From Adiantum capillus-veneris (lineage: Eukaryota > Streptophyta > Polypodiopsida > Polypodiales > Pteridaceae): DNA of 62,000 nucleotides. How positions within the stretch are numbered: position 1 is the stretch's first letter; each line of letters begins with the position of its first letter. The stretch covers positions 110,886,912 through 110,948,911 of the forward strand of contig CM043963.1 of assembly GCA_014529385.2 (NCBI GenBank), given 5' to 3'. Shown here one piece after another: positions 24,300 through 35,410 of this stretch. The translations under genes were made by a program, and so were the position numbers. The notes beneath the pieces were generated by a model. It saw only the letters and a program-made list of their open reading frames with translations, was not told the DNA's origin and searched no databases.

Positions 24300-25382
24300 C
24301 TATTGACTCCGTAAATGTCTCAATATTTGGATGTAAGATTGCTTGACATACAATGTCTGAGCCTCCTCATTTGCAATGGCAGATATAGCAGTTGCAACAA
24401 ATGGAGGAGCATTCACGACAATGCGAGCCTTTCTAAATTTATACACGCTAATCAGTCTTTCAAATATCTCTTTGTTGTTTTGTTCATTGTGAAGCAAAAC
24501 TTTTGCAGCATAGATTGAATGTTGCCCATCAAGAATCCAATAATGATAATCTTTAATTTTTTGCTCTTCTACTACCAAAGGAGTCCCCTTCTTTGACTTT
24601 GCATTTCGAACAAGCATCAAATATGCACATGCTGCAGGCTTGGTCGTACTCCGTGAAAATCCAAATAACACACTTTCAACGTCTTTTTTATGAGGAGCAA
24701 GCCAACAATTTTGAATAGGGATATCAAATTCCCTATATTGGAAAGAAAAATAGTTTATGTACTTATTCATTCCACCTGTATATTTTTCTTGTCTTTTTAT
24801 GGCCTTAGCTTCTAAAACATCTGGATCCACAATTCTCATCTTTGACATTGAACCCTCTGTTAATGAGGATGCCAAAGATGCCTTGTCTACATCCAAAATG
24901 GAACTAGTTTGCTTAGCTGTAACTTTCTGCACTTTTGCTTGCTTCTTTGTGGATGGTGGTCGTGAAGCTTTCACCTTTTTTCGTTGTAGTGTGGCAATGA
25001 CGGAGCTTTGAAGTTGATCTGCTGTGATATTTGGATTTGATTCTACAAACTTCCATCCTCGAGAAAACATTGTCTCTTCTTTGTTTCTAGACATGTGCTC
25101 CAATGCATATGCTCCTAGAGATAGTTGAAATTCTAGATTCATTGGAACTAGAATGTCAATGCATTCCACCTCCGGATGACTATCAACTACAGAGACAGAT
25201 GCTTCCACAACTTGTCCAACATCTTCAAACAAGCTGTCATTCTTCTTTTTGGCAATAAATAGATGCACCTTATGAAATTGTGCACCCTCTATACCATGTA
25301 TGTCCAAATACCATTTCCTAAGATCATTGCAAGTATAGTCAATTGAGACCGCAACCCTTGCAACCTGTTTTTTTGGAGCCAT
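24300..25382 (-). CDS. ParB-like (DGQH) domain protein, 5' exon of the ParB/MTase gene
   Basis: The 360-residue frame starts at a clear ATG (MAPKKQVARV). Residues 1-120 are a novel alpha/beta region. Residues 130-200 are Lys/Ser-rich and linker-like. Residues about 205-300 look like the ParB/sulfiredoxin-type fold: a YFSFQYREFDIPI strand, a helix, then YHYWILDGQHSIYAAK (residues 279-294), the IIDGxHR-like signature of ParB-type nucleotide-binding or nuclease domains. The canonical Arg after His is Ser. In bacteria and phages ParB-like domains are often fused to, or paired with, N4/N6 DNA methyltransferases, and the following frame here fits that. Its role in a plant is not known to me. The ORF stop at 24300 probably reflects a frameshift rather than the true end. 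Minisatellite resumes 60 bases upstream. Confidence 0.55.
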   Translation of the reverse strand: MAPKKQVARVAVSIDYTCNDLRKWYLDIHGIEGAQFHKVHLFIAKKKNDSLFEDVGQVVEASVSVVDSHPEVECIDILVPMNLEFQLSLGAYALEHMSRNKEETMFSRGWKFVESNPNITADQLQSSVIATLQRKKVKASRPPSTKKQAKVQKVTAKQTSSILDVDKASLASSLTEGSMSKMRIVDPDVLEAKAIKRQEKYTGGMNKYINYFSFQYREFDIPIQNCWLAPHKKDVESVLFGFSRSTTKPAACAYLMLVRNAKSKKGTPLVVEEQKIKDYHYWILDGQHSIYAAKVLLHNEQNNKEIFERLISVYKFRKARIVVNAPPFVATAISAIANEEAQTLYVKQSYIQILRHLRSQ

Positions 25383-25439
25383 CTTTCCTGAAACAAAAAA
25401 AAAATGTTATTTTAACATATACTTTTTTGTAGTGAATTA

Positions 25440-28400
25440 AGTTTGTGTGAATACAAGGTCCACCACTTGTTCAAGCTAGATCTAAGCAAGTATACATAGT
25501 GATCTTTTAAGCTAGTAAACTAAGAGAAGGGAGAAGTAAGGTCCACCACTTGTCCCTAAGCTCAGCTCTAGACAACATGGAGAGATTCGAGGTCTACTAA
25601 TTGTCTAATATAGGCTAACTCTATTGAAACATAGAGAGAAGAAAAGGTCCACCACTTGTCCAATCTAGGGTCCATTGAAACATGGAGAGAAGAATGCTCC
25701 ACTATTTGTCCAAAATAGGCTCCATTGAAACATGAAGAGAAGCAAGCTGCACCATGTCTCCGAGATGCTACGCTCCATTGAAATACCTTAAACCCACGAT
25801 ATTTTGTATATGTCGGGTTTAAATTCAAGGTCCACCACTTGTCCAACCTATTATCCCTAGTAGCATGAGTGGTTTGGTCTCAAGATTCACCCCTTTTTCA
25901 CTCTATGTCATTATATTAACAAGATCTGAGTGTTAAGGTCCAACATTGGCCCAACCTATAAGGCTATATCTTAAATGGTATTACTTACCACCACTTGGAA
26001 TGCACATGATAGGTTTTACATAGGGGTCCGTTTCCAAGGTCCACCACTTGTCCAAGCTAACTCTATTGAAACATAGAGAGAAGCAAAGGTCCACCACTTA
26101 TCCAAGATAGACTCCATTGAAACATGGAGAGAAGGATGCTCCACCATTTGTCCAAGCCAGGTTCGATTGGCACATGAAGAGAAGCAAGCTGCACCATGTC
26201 TCCAAAATGCTATGCTCCATTGAAATATCTTAAACCCATGATATTTCGTACATAGGGGGTTTACATTCAAGGTCCACCACTTGTCCAACCTATAATCACT
26301 AGTAGCATGAGTGGTTTGGTCTCAAGATTCACCACTTTTCCACTCTATGTCATTATATTAAGAAGATCTGGGTGTTAAAGTCCACCACTTGTCCAACCTA
26401 TAAGGCTATATCTTAAAGGGTATTCTTTCTCACCACTTGGAATGACCATGATAGGTTTTACATGGGGGTTTGGTTCCAAGGTCCACCACTTGTCCAAGCT
26501 AACTCTATTGAAACATAGAGAGAAGCAAAGGTCCACCACTTGTCCAAGCTAAGGTCCATTGAAACATGGAGCGAAGGATGCTCCGCCATTTATCCAAGAT
26601 AGGCTCCATTGAAACATGAAGAGAAGCAAGCTGCACCATGTCTCCAAGATGCTAAACTTCATTGAAATACCTTAAACCCACGATATTTTATACATGGGGG
26701 GTTACATTCAAGGTCCACCACTTGTCTAACCTATTATCGCTAGTAGCATGAGTGGTTTGGTCTCAAGGTTCACCACTTTTCCACTCTATGGCATTATATT
26801 AAGAAGATCTAGGTGTTAAGGTCCACCACTTGTCCAACCTATAAGGCTATATCTTAAAGAATATTCTTTCTCGCCACTTGGAGTGACCATGATAGGTTTT
26901 ACACGGGGGTTTGATTCCAAGGTCCACCACTTGTCCAAACTCATACTCTATTGAAACTTAGAGAGAAGCAAAGGTCCACCACTTGTACAAGCTAGTCTCC
27001 ATTGAAACATGGAGAGAAGGATGCTTCTCCATTTGTCAAAGATAGGCTTCATTGAAACATGAAGAGAAGCAAGCTGCACCATGTCTCCAAGATGCTAGGA
27101 TCCATTGAAATACCTTAAACCCACGATATTTTTTACAGATGGGGTTTAAATTCAAGGTCAACCACTTGTCCAAGCTATTATCCCTAGTAGCATGAGTGGT
27201 TTGGTCTCAAGATTCACCACTTTTTCACTCTATGGCATTATATTAAGAAGATCTGGATTTTAAGGTCGACCACTTTTCTAACCTATAAGGCTATATCTTA
27301 ATGGGTATTATTTCTCACCACTTGGAATGACCATGATATGTTTTACATGGGGGTTTGGTTCCAAGGTCCACCACTTGTCTAAGCTAACTCTATGGAAACA
27401 TAGAGAGAAGCAAAGGTCCACTACTTATACAAGCTAGTCTCCATTGAAACATGGAGAGAAGGATGATTCACCATTTGTCGAAGATAGGTTTCATTGAAAC
27501 ATGAAGAGAAGCAAGCTGCACCATGTCTCCAAGATGCTAAGATCCATTGAAATACCTTAAACCCACGATATTTTTTACAGGTGGGGTTTAAATTCAAGGT
27601 CAACCACTTGTCCAAGCTATTATCCCTAGTAGCATGAGTGGTTTGGTCTCAAGATTCACCACTTTTCCACTCTATGTCATTATATTAAGAAGATCAGGGT
27701 GGTAAAGTCGACCACTTGCCAACCTATAAAGGTATATCTTAAAGGGTACTCTTTTTCACCACTTGGTATGACCATGACATGTTTTACATGGGGGTTTGGT
27801 TCCAAAGTCCACCACTTATCCAAGTTAACTCTATTCTTCTCATAGAGAGAAGCAAAGGTCCACCACTTGTCCAAGCTAAACTCCATTGAAACATGGAGAG
27901 AAGCATACTCCACCATTTGTCGAAGCTAACTTTATTGAAACATGGGGGGTTTACGTTCAAGGTCCACCACTTGCCCAAGCTATTATCACTAGTAGCATGA
28001 GTGGTTTTGTCTCAAGATTCACCACTTTTTCACTCTGTCATTATATTACGAATATTTGGGTGTTAAGGTCCACCACTTGTCCAACCTATAAGGCTACATC
28101 TTAAAGGTTGTTCTTTCTCACCACTTGGAGTGACCATGATAGGTTTTACATTGGGGTTTGGTTCCAAGGTCCACCACTTGTCCAAGCTAGGGTCTATTGA
28201 AACATGGAGAGAAGGATGCTCCAGCATTTGTCCAAGATAGGCTCCATTGAAACATGAAGAGAAGCGAGCTGCACCATGTCTCCAAGATGCTAGGCTTCAT
28301 CGAAATACCTTAAACCCACGATATTTCATACATGGGGGGTTTACATTCAAGGTCCACCACTTGTCCAACCTATTATCACTAGTAGCATGAGTAGTTTGCT

Positions 28401-31400
28401 CTCAACATTCAGAAATTTTCCACTCTATGTCATTATATTAGGAATACCTGGGTATTAAGGTCCACCACTTGTCCAGCCTATAAGGCTATATCTTAAAGGT
28501 TATTCTTTCTCACCACTTGGAGTGACCTCTATAGGTTTTACATGGGGGTTTGGTTCCAAGGTCCACCACTTGTCCAAGCTAACTCTATTGAAACATAGAG
28601 AGAAAGATGCTCCACTATTTGTCCAAGATAGGCTCCATTGAAACATGACGAGAAGCAAGCTGCACCATGTCTCCAAGATGCTATGCTCCATCGAAATACC
28701 TTAAACCCACGATATGTCGTAGATAAGGGGTTTACATTCAAGGTCTACCACTTGTCCATGCTATTATTGCTAGTAGCATGAGTGGTTTGGTCTCAAGGTT
28801 TATCACTTTTTCACTCTTTGTCATTATATTAAGAATATCTGGGTGTTAAGGTCCACCACTTGTCCAACCTATAAGGCTACATCTTGAAGGTTATTCTTTC
28901 TTACCACTTGGAGTGACCATGATAGGTTTTACATGGGGGTTTGGTCCGAAGGTCCACCACTTGCCCAAGCTAACACTATTGAAATATAGAGAGAAACAAA
29001 GGTCCACCACTTATCCAAGCGAAGCTCCATTGAAACATGGAGAGAAGGATGCTCCACCATTTGTCGAAGCTAACTCTATTGAAACATGGGGGGTTTACGT
29101 TCAAGGTCCACCACTTGTCCAAGCTATTATCACTAGTAGCATGAGTGGTTTTGTCTCAAGATTCACTACTTTTTCACTCTATGTCATTATATTAAGAATA
29201 TTTGGGTGTTAAGGTCCACCACTTGTCAAACCTATAAGGCTATATCTTAAAGGTTATTTCTTCTCACCACTTGGAGTGACAATGATAGGTTTTACATAAG
29301 GGTTTTGGTTCCAAGGTCCACCACTTGTCCAAGCTAACTCTATTGAATCATAGAGAGAAGCAAATGTCGACCACTTGTCCAAGCTAGGGTCCATTAAAAC
29401 ATGGAGAGAAGGATGCTCCACCATTTGTCGAAGCTAACTCTATTGAAACATGGGGGGTTTACGTTCAAGGTCCACCACTTGTCCAAGCTAACTCTATTGA
29501 ATCATAGAGAGAAGCAAAGGTCCACCACTTGTCCAAGCTAGGCTCCATTGAAACATGGAGAGAAGAATGCTCCACTATTTGTCAAAGCCAACTCTATTGA
29601 AACATGGGGGGTTTGCGTTCAAGGTCCACCACTTGTCCAAGCTATTATCACTAGTAGCATGAGTGGTTTTGTCTCAGGATTCACCACTTTTTCACTCTTT
29701 GTCATTATATTAAGAATATATATCTGTTAAGGTCCACCTCTTGTTCAACCTATAAGGCTATATCTTAAAGGTTATTCTTTCTCGCCACTTGGAGTGACCA
29801 TTATAGGTTTTACATGGGGGTTTGGTTCCAAGGTCCACCACTTGTCCAAGCTAACTCTATTGAAACATAGAGAAAAGCAAAGGTCCACCACTTGTCCAAG
29901 CTAGGGTCCATTGAAACATGGAGAGAAAGATGCTCCACCATTTGTCCAAGATAGGCTCTATTGAAACATGAAGAGAAGCAAGCTGCACCATGTCTCCAAG
30001 ATGCTATGCTCTATTGAAATACCTGAAACCCACGATATTTCGTACATGGGGGGTTTGCATTCAAGGTCCGCCACTTGTCCAAGCATTTATCCTTAGTAGC
30101 ATGACTGGTTTGGTTTAAAGACTCACCACTTTTCTACTCTATGTCATTATATTAAGAAGATCTGGGTTTTAAGGACGACCACTTTTTCAACCTATAAGGC
30201 TATATCTTAAAGGATATTCTTTCTCACCACTTGGAATGATCATGATAAGTTTTACATGTGGGTTTGGTTCCAAGGTCCACCACTTGTCCAAGCTAACTCT
30301 ATGGAAACATAGAAAGAAGCAAAGGTCCACCACTTGTACAAGCTAAGCTCCATTGAAACATGGAGAGAAGGATGATTCACCATTTGTCGAAGATAGGCTT
30401 CATTGAAACATGAAGAGAAGCAAGCTGCACCAAGTCTCCAAGATGCTAGGATACATTGAAATACCTTAAACCCACGATATTTTTTACATGTGGGGTTTAA
30501 ATTCAAGGTCAACCACTTGTCGAAGCTATTATCCCTAGTAGCATGAGTGGTTTGGTCTCAAGATTCACCACCTTTCCACTCTATGTCATTATATTAAGAA
30601 GATCAGAGTGTTAAGGTCGACCACTTGTCCAACCTATAAGAGTATATCTTAAACGGTATTCTTTCTCACCACTTGGAATGACCATGATATGTTTTACATG
30701 GGGGTTTGGTTCCAAGGTCCACCACTTATCGAAGTTAACTCTATTCTTCTCATAGAGAGAAGCAAAGGTCCACCACTTGTCCAAGCTAGGCTCCATTGAA
30801 ACATGGAGAGAAGTATGCTCCACCATTTGTCGAAGCTAACTGTATTGAAACATGGGGGGTTTACGTTCAAGGTCCACCACTTGTCCAAGCTATTATCGCT
30901 AGTAGCATGAGTGGTTTTCTCTCAAGATTCACCACTTTTCCACTCTGTCATTATATTACGAATATCTGGGTGTTAAGGTCTACCACTTGTCCAACCTATA
31001 AAGCTATATCTTAAAGGTTGTTCTTTCTCACCACTTGGAGTGACCATGATAGGTTTTACATTGGGGTTTGGTTCCAAGGTCCACCATTTGTCAAAGCTAG
31101 GGTCCATTGAAACATGGAGAGAAGGATGCTCCACCATTTGTCCAAGATACGCTCCATTGAAACATGAACAGAAGTGAGTTGCACCATGTCTCCAAGATGC
31201 TAGGCTTCATCGAAATACCTTAAACCCACGATATTTTATACATGGGGGGTTTACATTCAAGGTCCACAACTTGTCCAACCTATTATCGCTAGTAGCATGA
31301 GTGGTTTTCTCTCAAGATTCACAACTTTTCCACTCTATGTCATTATATTAGGAATACCTGGGTGTTAAGGTCCACCACTTGTCCAACCTATAAGGCTATA

Positions 31401-32790
31401 TCTTAAAGGTTATTCTTTCTTACCACTTGGAGTGACCATGATAGGTTTTACATGGGGGTTTGGTCCAAAGGTCCACCACTTGTCCAAGCTAGGCGCCATT
31501 GACACATGGAGAGAAGGATGCTCCACCATTTGTCAAAGCCAACTCTATTGAAACATGGGGGGTTTACGTTCAAGGTCCGCCACTTGTCCAAGCTATTATC
31601 CCTAGTAGCATGAGTGGTTTTGTTTCAAGATTCATCAAATTTTCACTCTATGTCATTATATTAAGAATATTTGGGTGTTAAGGTCAACCACTTGTCCAAC
31701 CTATAAGGCTATATCTTAAAGGTTATTCTTTCTCACCACTTGGAGTGACCATGATAGGTTTTACATGGGGGTTTGGTTCCATCGTCCACCACTTGTCCAA
31801 GCTAACTCTATTGAATCATAGAGACAAGCAAAGGTCCACCACTTGTCCAAGATAGGGTCCATTGAAACATGGAGCGAAGGATGCTCCACCATTTGTCCAA
31901 GATAGGCTCCATTGAAACATGAAGAGAAGCATGCTGCACCATGTCTCCAAGATGCTAGGTTCCATCGAAATACCTGAAACCCATGATATTTTGTAGATGA
32001 GGGGTTTACTTTCAAGGTCGACCACTTGTCCAAGCTCTTATCGCTAGTAGCATGAGTGGTTTGGTCTCAAGATTCACCAGTTTTCCACTCTGTCATTATA
32101 TTAAGAATATCTGGGTGTTAAGGTCCACCACTTGTGCAACCTATAAGGCTATATCTTAAAGGTTATTCTTTCTCACCACTTGGAGTGACCATTATAGGTT
32201 TTACATGGGGGTTTGGTTCCAAGGTCCACCACTTGTCCAAGCTAACTCTATTGAACATAGAGAGAAGCAAAGGTCCACCACTTGTCTAAGCAAAGCTCCA
32301 TTGAAACATGGAGAGAAAAATGCTCCAGTATTTGTCCAAGATAGGCTCCATTGAAACATAAAGAGAAGCAAGCTGCACCATGTCTCCAAGATCCTAAGCT
32401 CCATTGAAATACCTTAAACCCACGGTATTTCGTACATGGGGGGTTTACATTCAAGGTCCACCACTTGTCCAAGCTATTATCTTCAGTAGCATGAGTAGTT
32501 GGGTCTCAAGATTCACCACTTTTCCACTCTATGTCGTTATATTAATAAGGTTTGGGTGTTAAGGTCCACCACTTGTCCAACCTATCAGACTATATCTTAA
32601 ATGATATTTTTTCTCACCACTTGGAATGTGCATGATATGTTTACATTGTGTTTTGTTCCAAGGTCCACCACTTGTCCAAGCTAGATCTATTACATATATA
32701 TTATACATACAATATTCAACTAGATTCCCTACCTATCATGTCATGTAGCATGGATGCTCTAGCTTTAAGGTCCACCATTGTCCAACCTAT
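25440..32790 (+). repeat. Minisatellite array R2 with a 442-bp higher-order unit
   Basis: The block AAACCCACGATATTT recurs at about 25790, 26234, 26676, 27119 and 27561 (spacing 442-443), then at 28314, 28705, 30031, 30473 (442), 31225, 31979 and 32418. Each full unit has about eight submonomers of 45-80 bp, most built on CAAGGTCCACCACTTGTCCAAGCTA, in fixed order with diagnostic spacers (AGTAGCATGAGTGGTTTGG, TCATTATATTAAGAAGATCTGGG, CTATAAGGCTATATCTTAAA, CATGATAGGTTTTACATGGG, GCTGCACCATGTCTCCAAGATGC). Irregular intervals mark units with missing submonomers, for example 29.0-29.7 kb. Copies are only slightly diverged. All open frames here are repeat translations. Confidence 0.92.
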
Positions 32791-33660
32791 ACTCTTATGT
32801 AAAGGAAAATCTCTCTATAAATTCAAAACCTTTTCGTCTAAATTTAAAATATCTGTCCCAAATTTTAAATATCCAACCTAAATTTTAAAATATCCCGCCG
32901 AAATTTTAAAATTCAAACTTTTTTATAAAATTTAAATTTTATCACTTAAATTTAAAATATTCCACGCGAAATTGATTTTAAATTCAAGTTCACCACTTAA
33001 ATTCAAATATGCAAACCTCAAATCATTATATTGTACATAAATTCAAACAAATTCAAATTAACAAGCCTAAACCGATATTAGTATGCATAGATATGAATTT
33101 ATCACACCTAAATTATATCACCATGTTAGAGAGAGTGGTTAGAGAATTTAAACAAGGTCCACCACTTGTCCAACCTAGATACCAAGAAAGATTGAGTGTA
33201 CAAGGTATTGTTTGGAGGTCCTTATAGTCCACTGGTCTCAAGGTCCACCACTTGTGGTAAGGGTCACCAAAAAGTGTATATATTCATCCAAAGAAATACA
33301 CGTATTTTTGGTCTACATGTCCTAGTTTCAACCATTTATGTCCATTAGGTGTATCACTAAACAACACTACTTTTGTTGAGAAACAGAAGTTACAATCATA
33401 TCTACAAATGGATTAGAGGAAAATCATCTCAGCATACATCCAAAACTCGCTACAAGAATCGGCTTTAACAGATCACGCAAGTCTGTCTTTTAGTCAAGTT
33501 TAGTAGTATTACAATGTGTTATTTATTTGTGATATTTATGTATGTATATATACTATGTGTGCATATCGTAATTAAGTGTAATTGTGTATCTGCATTATAT
33601 ATGAGTATTACAATGAAATAACACAAATATACATACATACACATAGATAACACAGACGCA
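32791..33660. other. AT-rich spacer with AAATTTAAAATAT runs and a few isolated cores
   Basis: 32830-33060 is made of repeated AAATTTTAAAATAT and AAATTCAAA phrases. Two minisatellite cores occur at about 33155 and 33240. No gene is seen. Confidence 0.55.
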
Positions 33661-34010
33661 CACACACATGAACATGTATTTTCAAGAGAGAGATAGCAAG
33701 ATACAGAGATAGATAGAGAGAGAGAGAGAGAGAGAAATACCTGTTTTCTAGAGAGAGGAGAGAGGAGAGAGAAAGAACAGATTTCACTGTGTTTATGTAT
33801 GTGGAAGAGAGGAAGACGATATATGGGAATATGTGCACGTTTTTTCAAGAGAGAGACAACAAGATAACAGATTTCACTGTGGTTATGTATGTGGAAGAGA
33901 GGAAGTTGTGTGGGAATATGTGCATGTATTTTCAAGAGAGAGACAACAAGATAACAGATTTCAATGTGGTTATGTATGTGGAAGAGAGGAAGACGATGTG
34001 TGGGAATATG
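33661..34010 (+). repeat. About 90-bp tandem repeat and GA microsatellite
   Basis: A unit containing GTTATGTATGTGGAAGAGAGGAAG, GGGAATATGTGCATG and TTTTCAAGAGAGAGACAACAAGATAACAGATTTCA starts near 33791, 33880 and 33967, preceded by a partial unit and an AGAGAG tract at 33715-33735. The two overlapping plus-strand frames simply translate it (repeated MYVEERK, GNMC and FQERDNKITDF). Confidence 0.75.
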
Positions 34011-35410
34011 TGTATGTGTGCGGGAATCCGTTTAAACTATGTATCTCTGTCTTTTGACGATAGAGTGTGTGTGCAAGAAAGAGTTAAAGAGAACCATCTT
34101 CTGTATATGGAGAAAGACAGAGAGTGAGAGAGAGAGAAATACTTGTTTTTTCTCTATTCGTGAGGTGTGCAATGTCTCTTGAGAAGAAGCTATGCCCGAT
34201 CCTGCCCTTCTGGAAAGCGTTGCGTACAATGCTGTTTCTTTATCTTGTGCGGGAACTGTCAATCCTGTGCGCTCCACCTGTGCGTTGTGTACGATGCCTG
34301 GTTTGCTCCTCTACACGCGCGTATACTTCAACTGTGTGCAATCCGTGTGCGCTTTCTATGTGTTTGCTACTCGCTTGCTTTCTCAGTGTGCGTTGCTCGT
34401 GCGCTCTCTCTGTGCCTAATCTTGATAGGGTTTATTAGAATGCCACGTATGCTACAAGTCCATGTTTTATCATAGGATTAAAAAAAACAAAAACAGTATA
34501 GAACATTAACCAATTCACACGGCCAAAATTAAAGAAATCATGGTTGAAAATATGCAAAACATGCGTAACTCTATACTAGGAATTCACTTTAAAAAAAAGA
34601 AATCTATGGGCACTGCCCCTAGCCCCACGGGGGCGCTGCCCCTCGACCCCGCCCGGAACAATATCCCAAAATCAGCCTCCCAAGCCCCACCATCGAGAGC
34701 ACTATATTCCACATCCCCATCAAGAGCGCTATCCCCAAACCTCACGTGGAAGCGTTGCCTCGTCAGATGCACCCCATTGTGGCATTGCCCTAAGACCCCG
34801 CATCTGGAGTGCCAAATGGGAACATTCTTCATTAGTGAATTTATTACATAAATTATATTTAGCATATACTTAAATATAATACAAATATTAACATATTAAC
34901 TATACTACTAATTAACTATAGCAGTTCTAGATTATGTCCCATACTATATTTAAGGTGCCAAAGGTTTGGCCTTACGATCCTAGATTTAGCCAAGTGGTCA
35001 ACACATATAGGACCAAGTGCACACTGTGCCACAAAACTTGGCCACCACTTCACTTGCCAAAGTTTAGGCCACATGGTCAATCCTAAGTTTCCAATTTTCT
35101 TATTATGTCATAAGAGACAACACTTCTTTTTTGTCACCTTTTGTCTCGTGGAAAACCTAGGCTTGTTTTCACATACTCATGCACTTCAAGCCATAATAAA
35201 TTTTCATTACTCTTCGGCAACCCTTTTGTTCAAGTCTTTGAAAAAACGTTGTTTAAGGCCACCCTAAACTATTTTCATTTAGGGGTGTTTAAAACTAGCT
35301 TTTTGGCAATTCGAGAAGAAAATGGTCAAAGTTTTATACTTAGTTTTAACCACTTGTCCAATTCAAATATTGGAAAGCAAGGTCTTGTAATACTTTTCTT
35401 TGGACATCAC
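34011..35410. other. Non-minisatellite spacer without a supported gene
   Basis: Several overlapping short frames at 34120-34480 and 34540-34865 are compositionally odd (Cys/Ser-rich or Pro-rich) and mutually overlapping, with no domain. 34480-34940 and 34940-35400 are AT-rich with no visible structure. Confidence 0.45.

Noticed and set aside
17638-25382. One giant gene running from the ParB-like exon through SET to FCP1-like
   Set aside because: The SET frame ends in its own stop, and 2 kb of minisatellite separates it from the ParB/methyltransferase exons. No splice model could be supported.
25440-32790. Regularly spaced repeats that could suggest a CRISPR array
   Set aside because: The spacers are themselves repeated in a fixed order and the unit is 442 bp. 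No Cas genes are present and the context is eukaryotic.
34120-34870. Overlapping Cys-, Ser- or Pro-rich open frames
   Set aside because: They overlap in several frames with no motif, splice or composition support. Best taken as chance frames.
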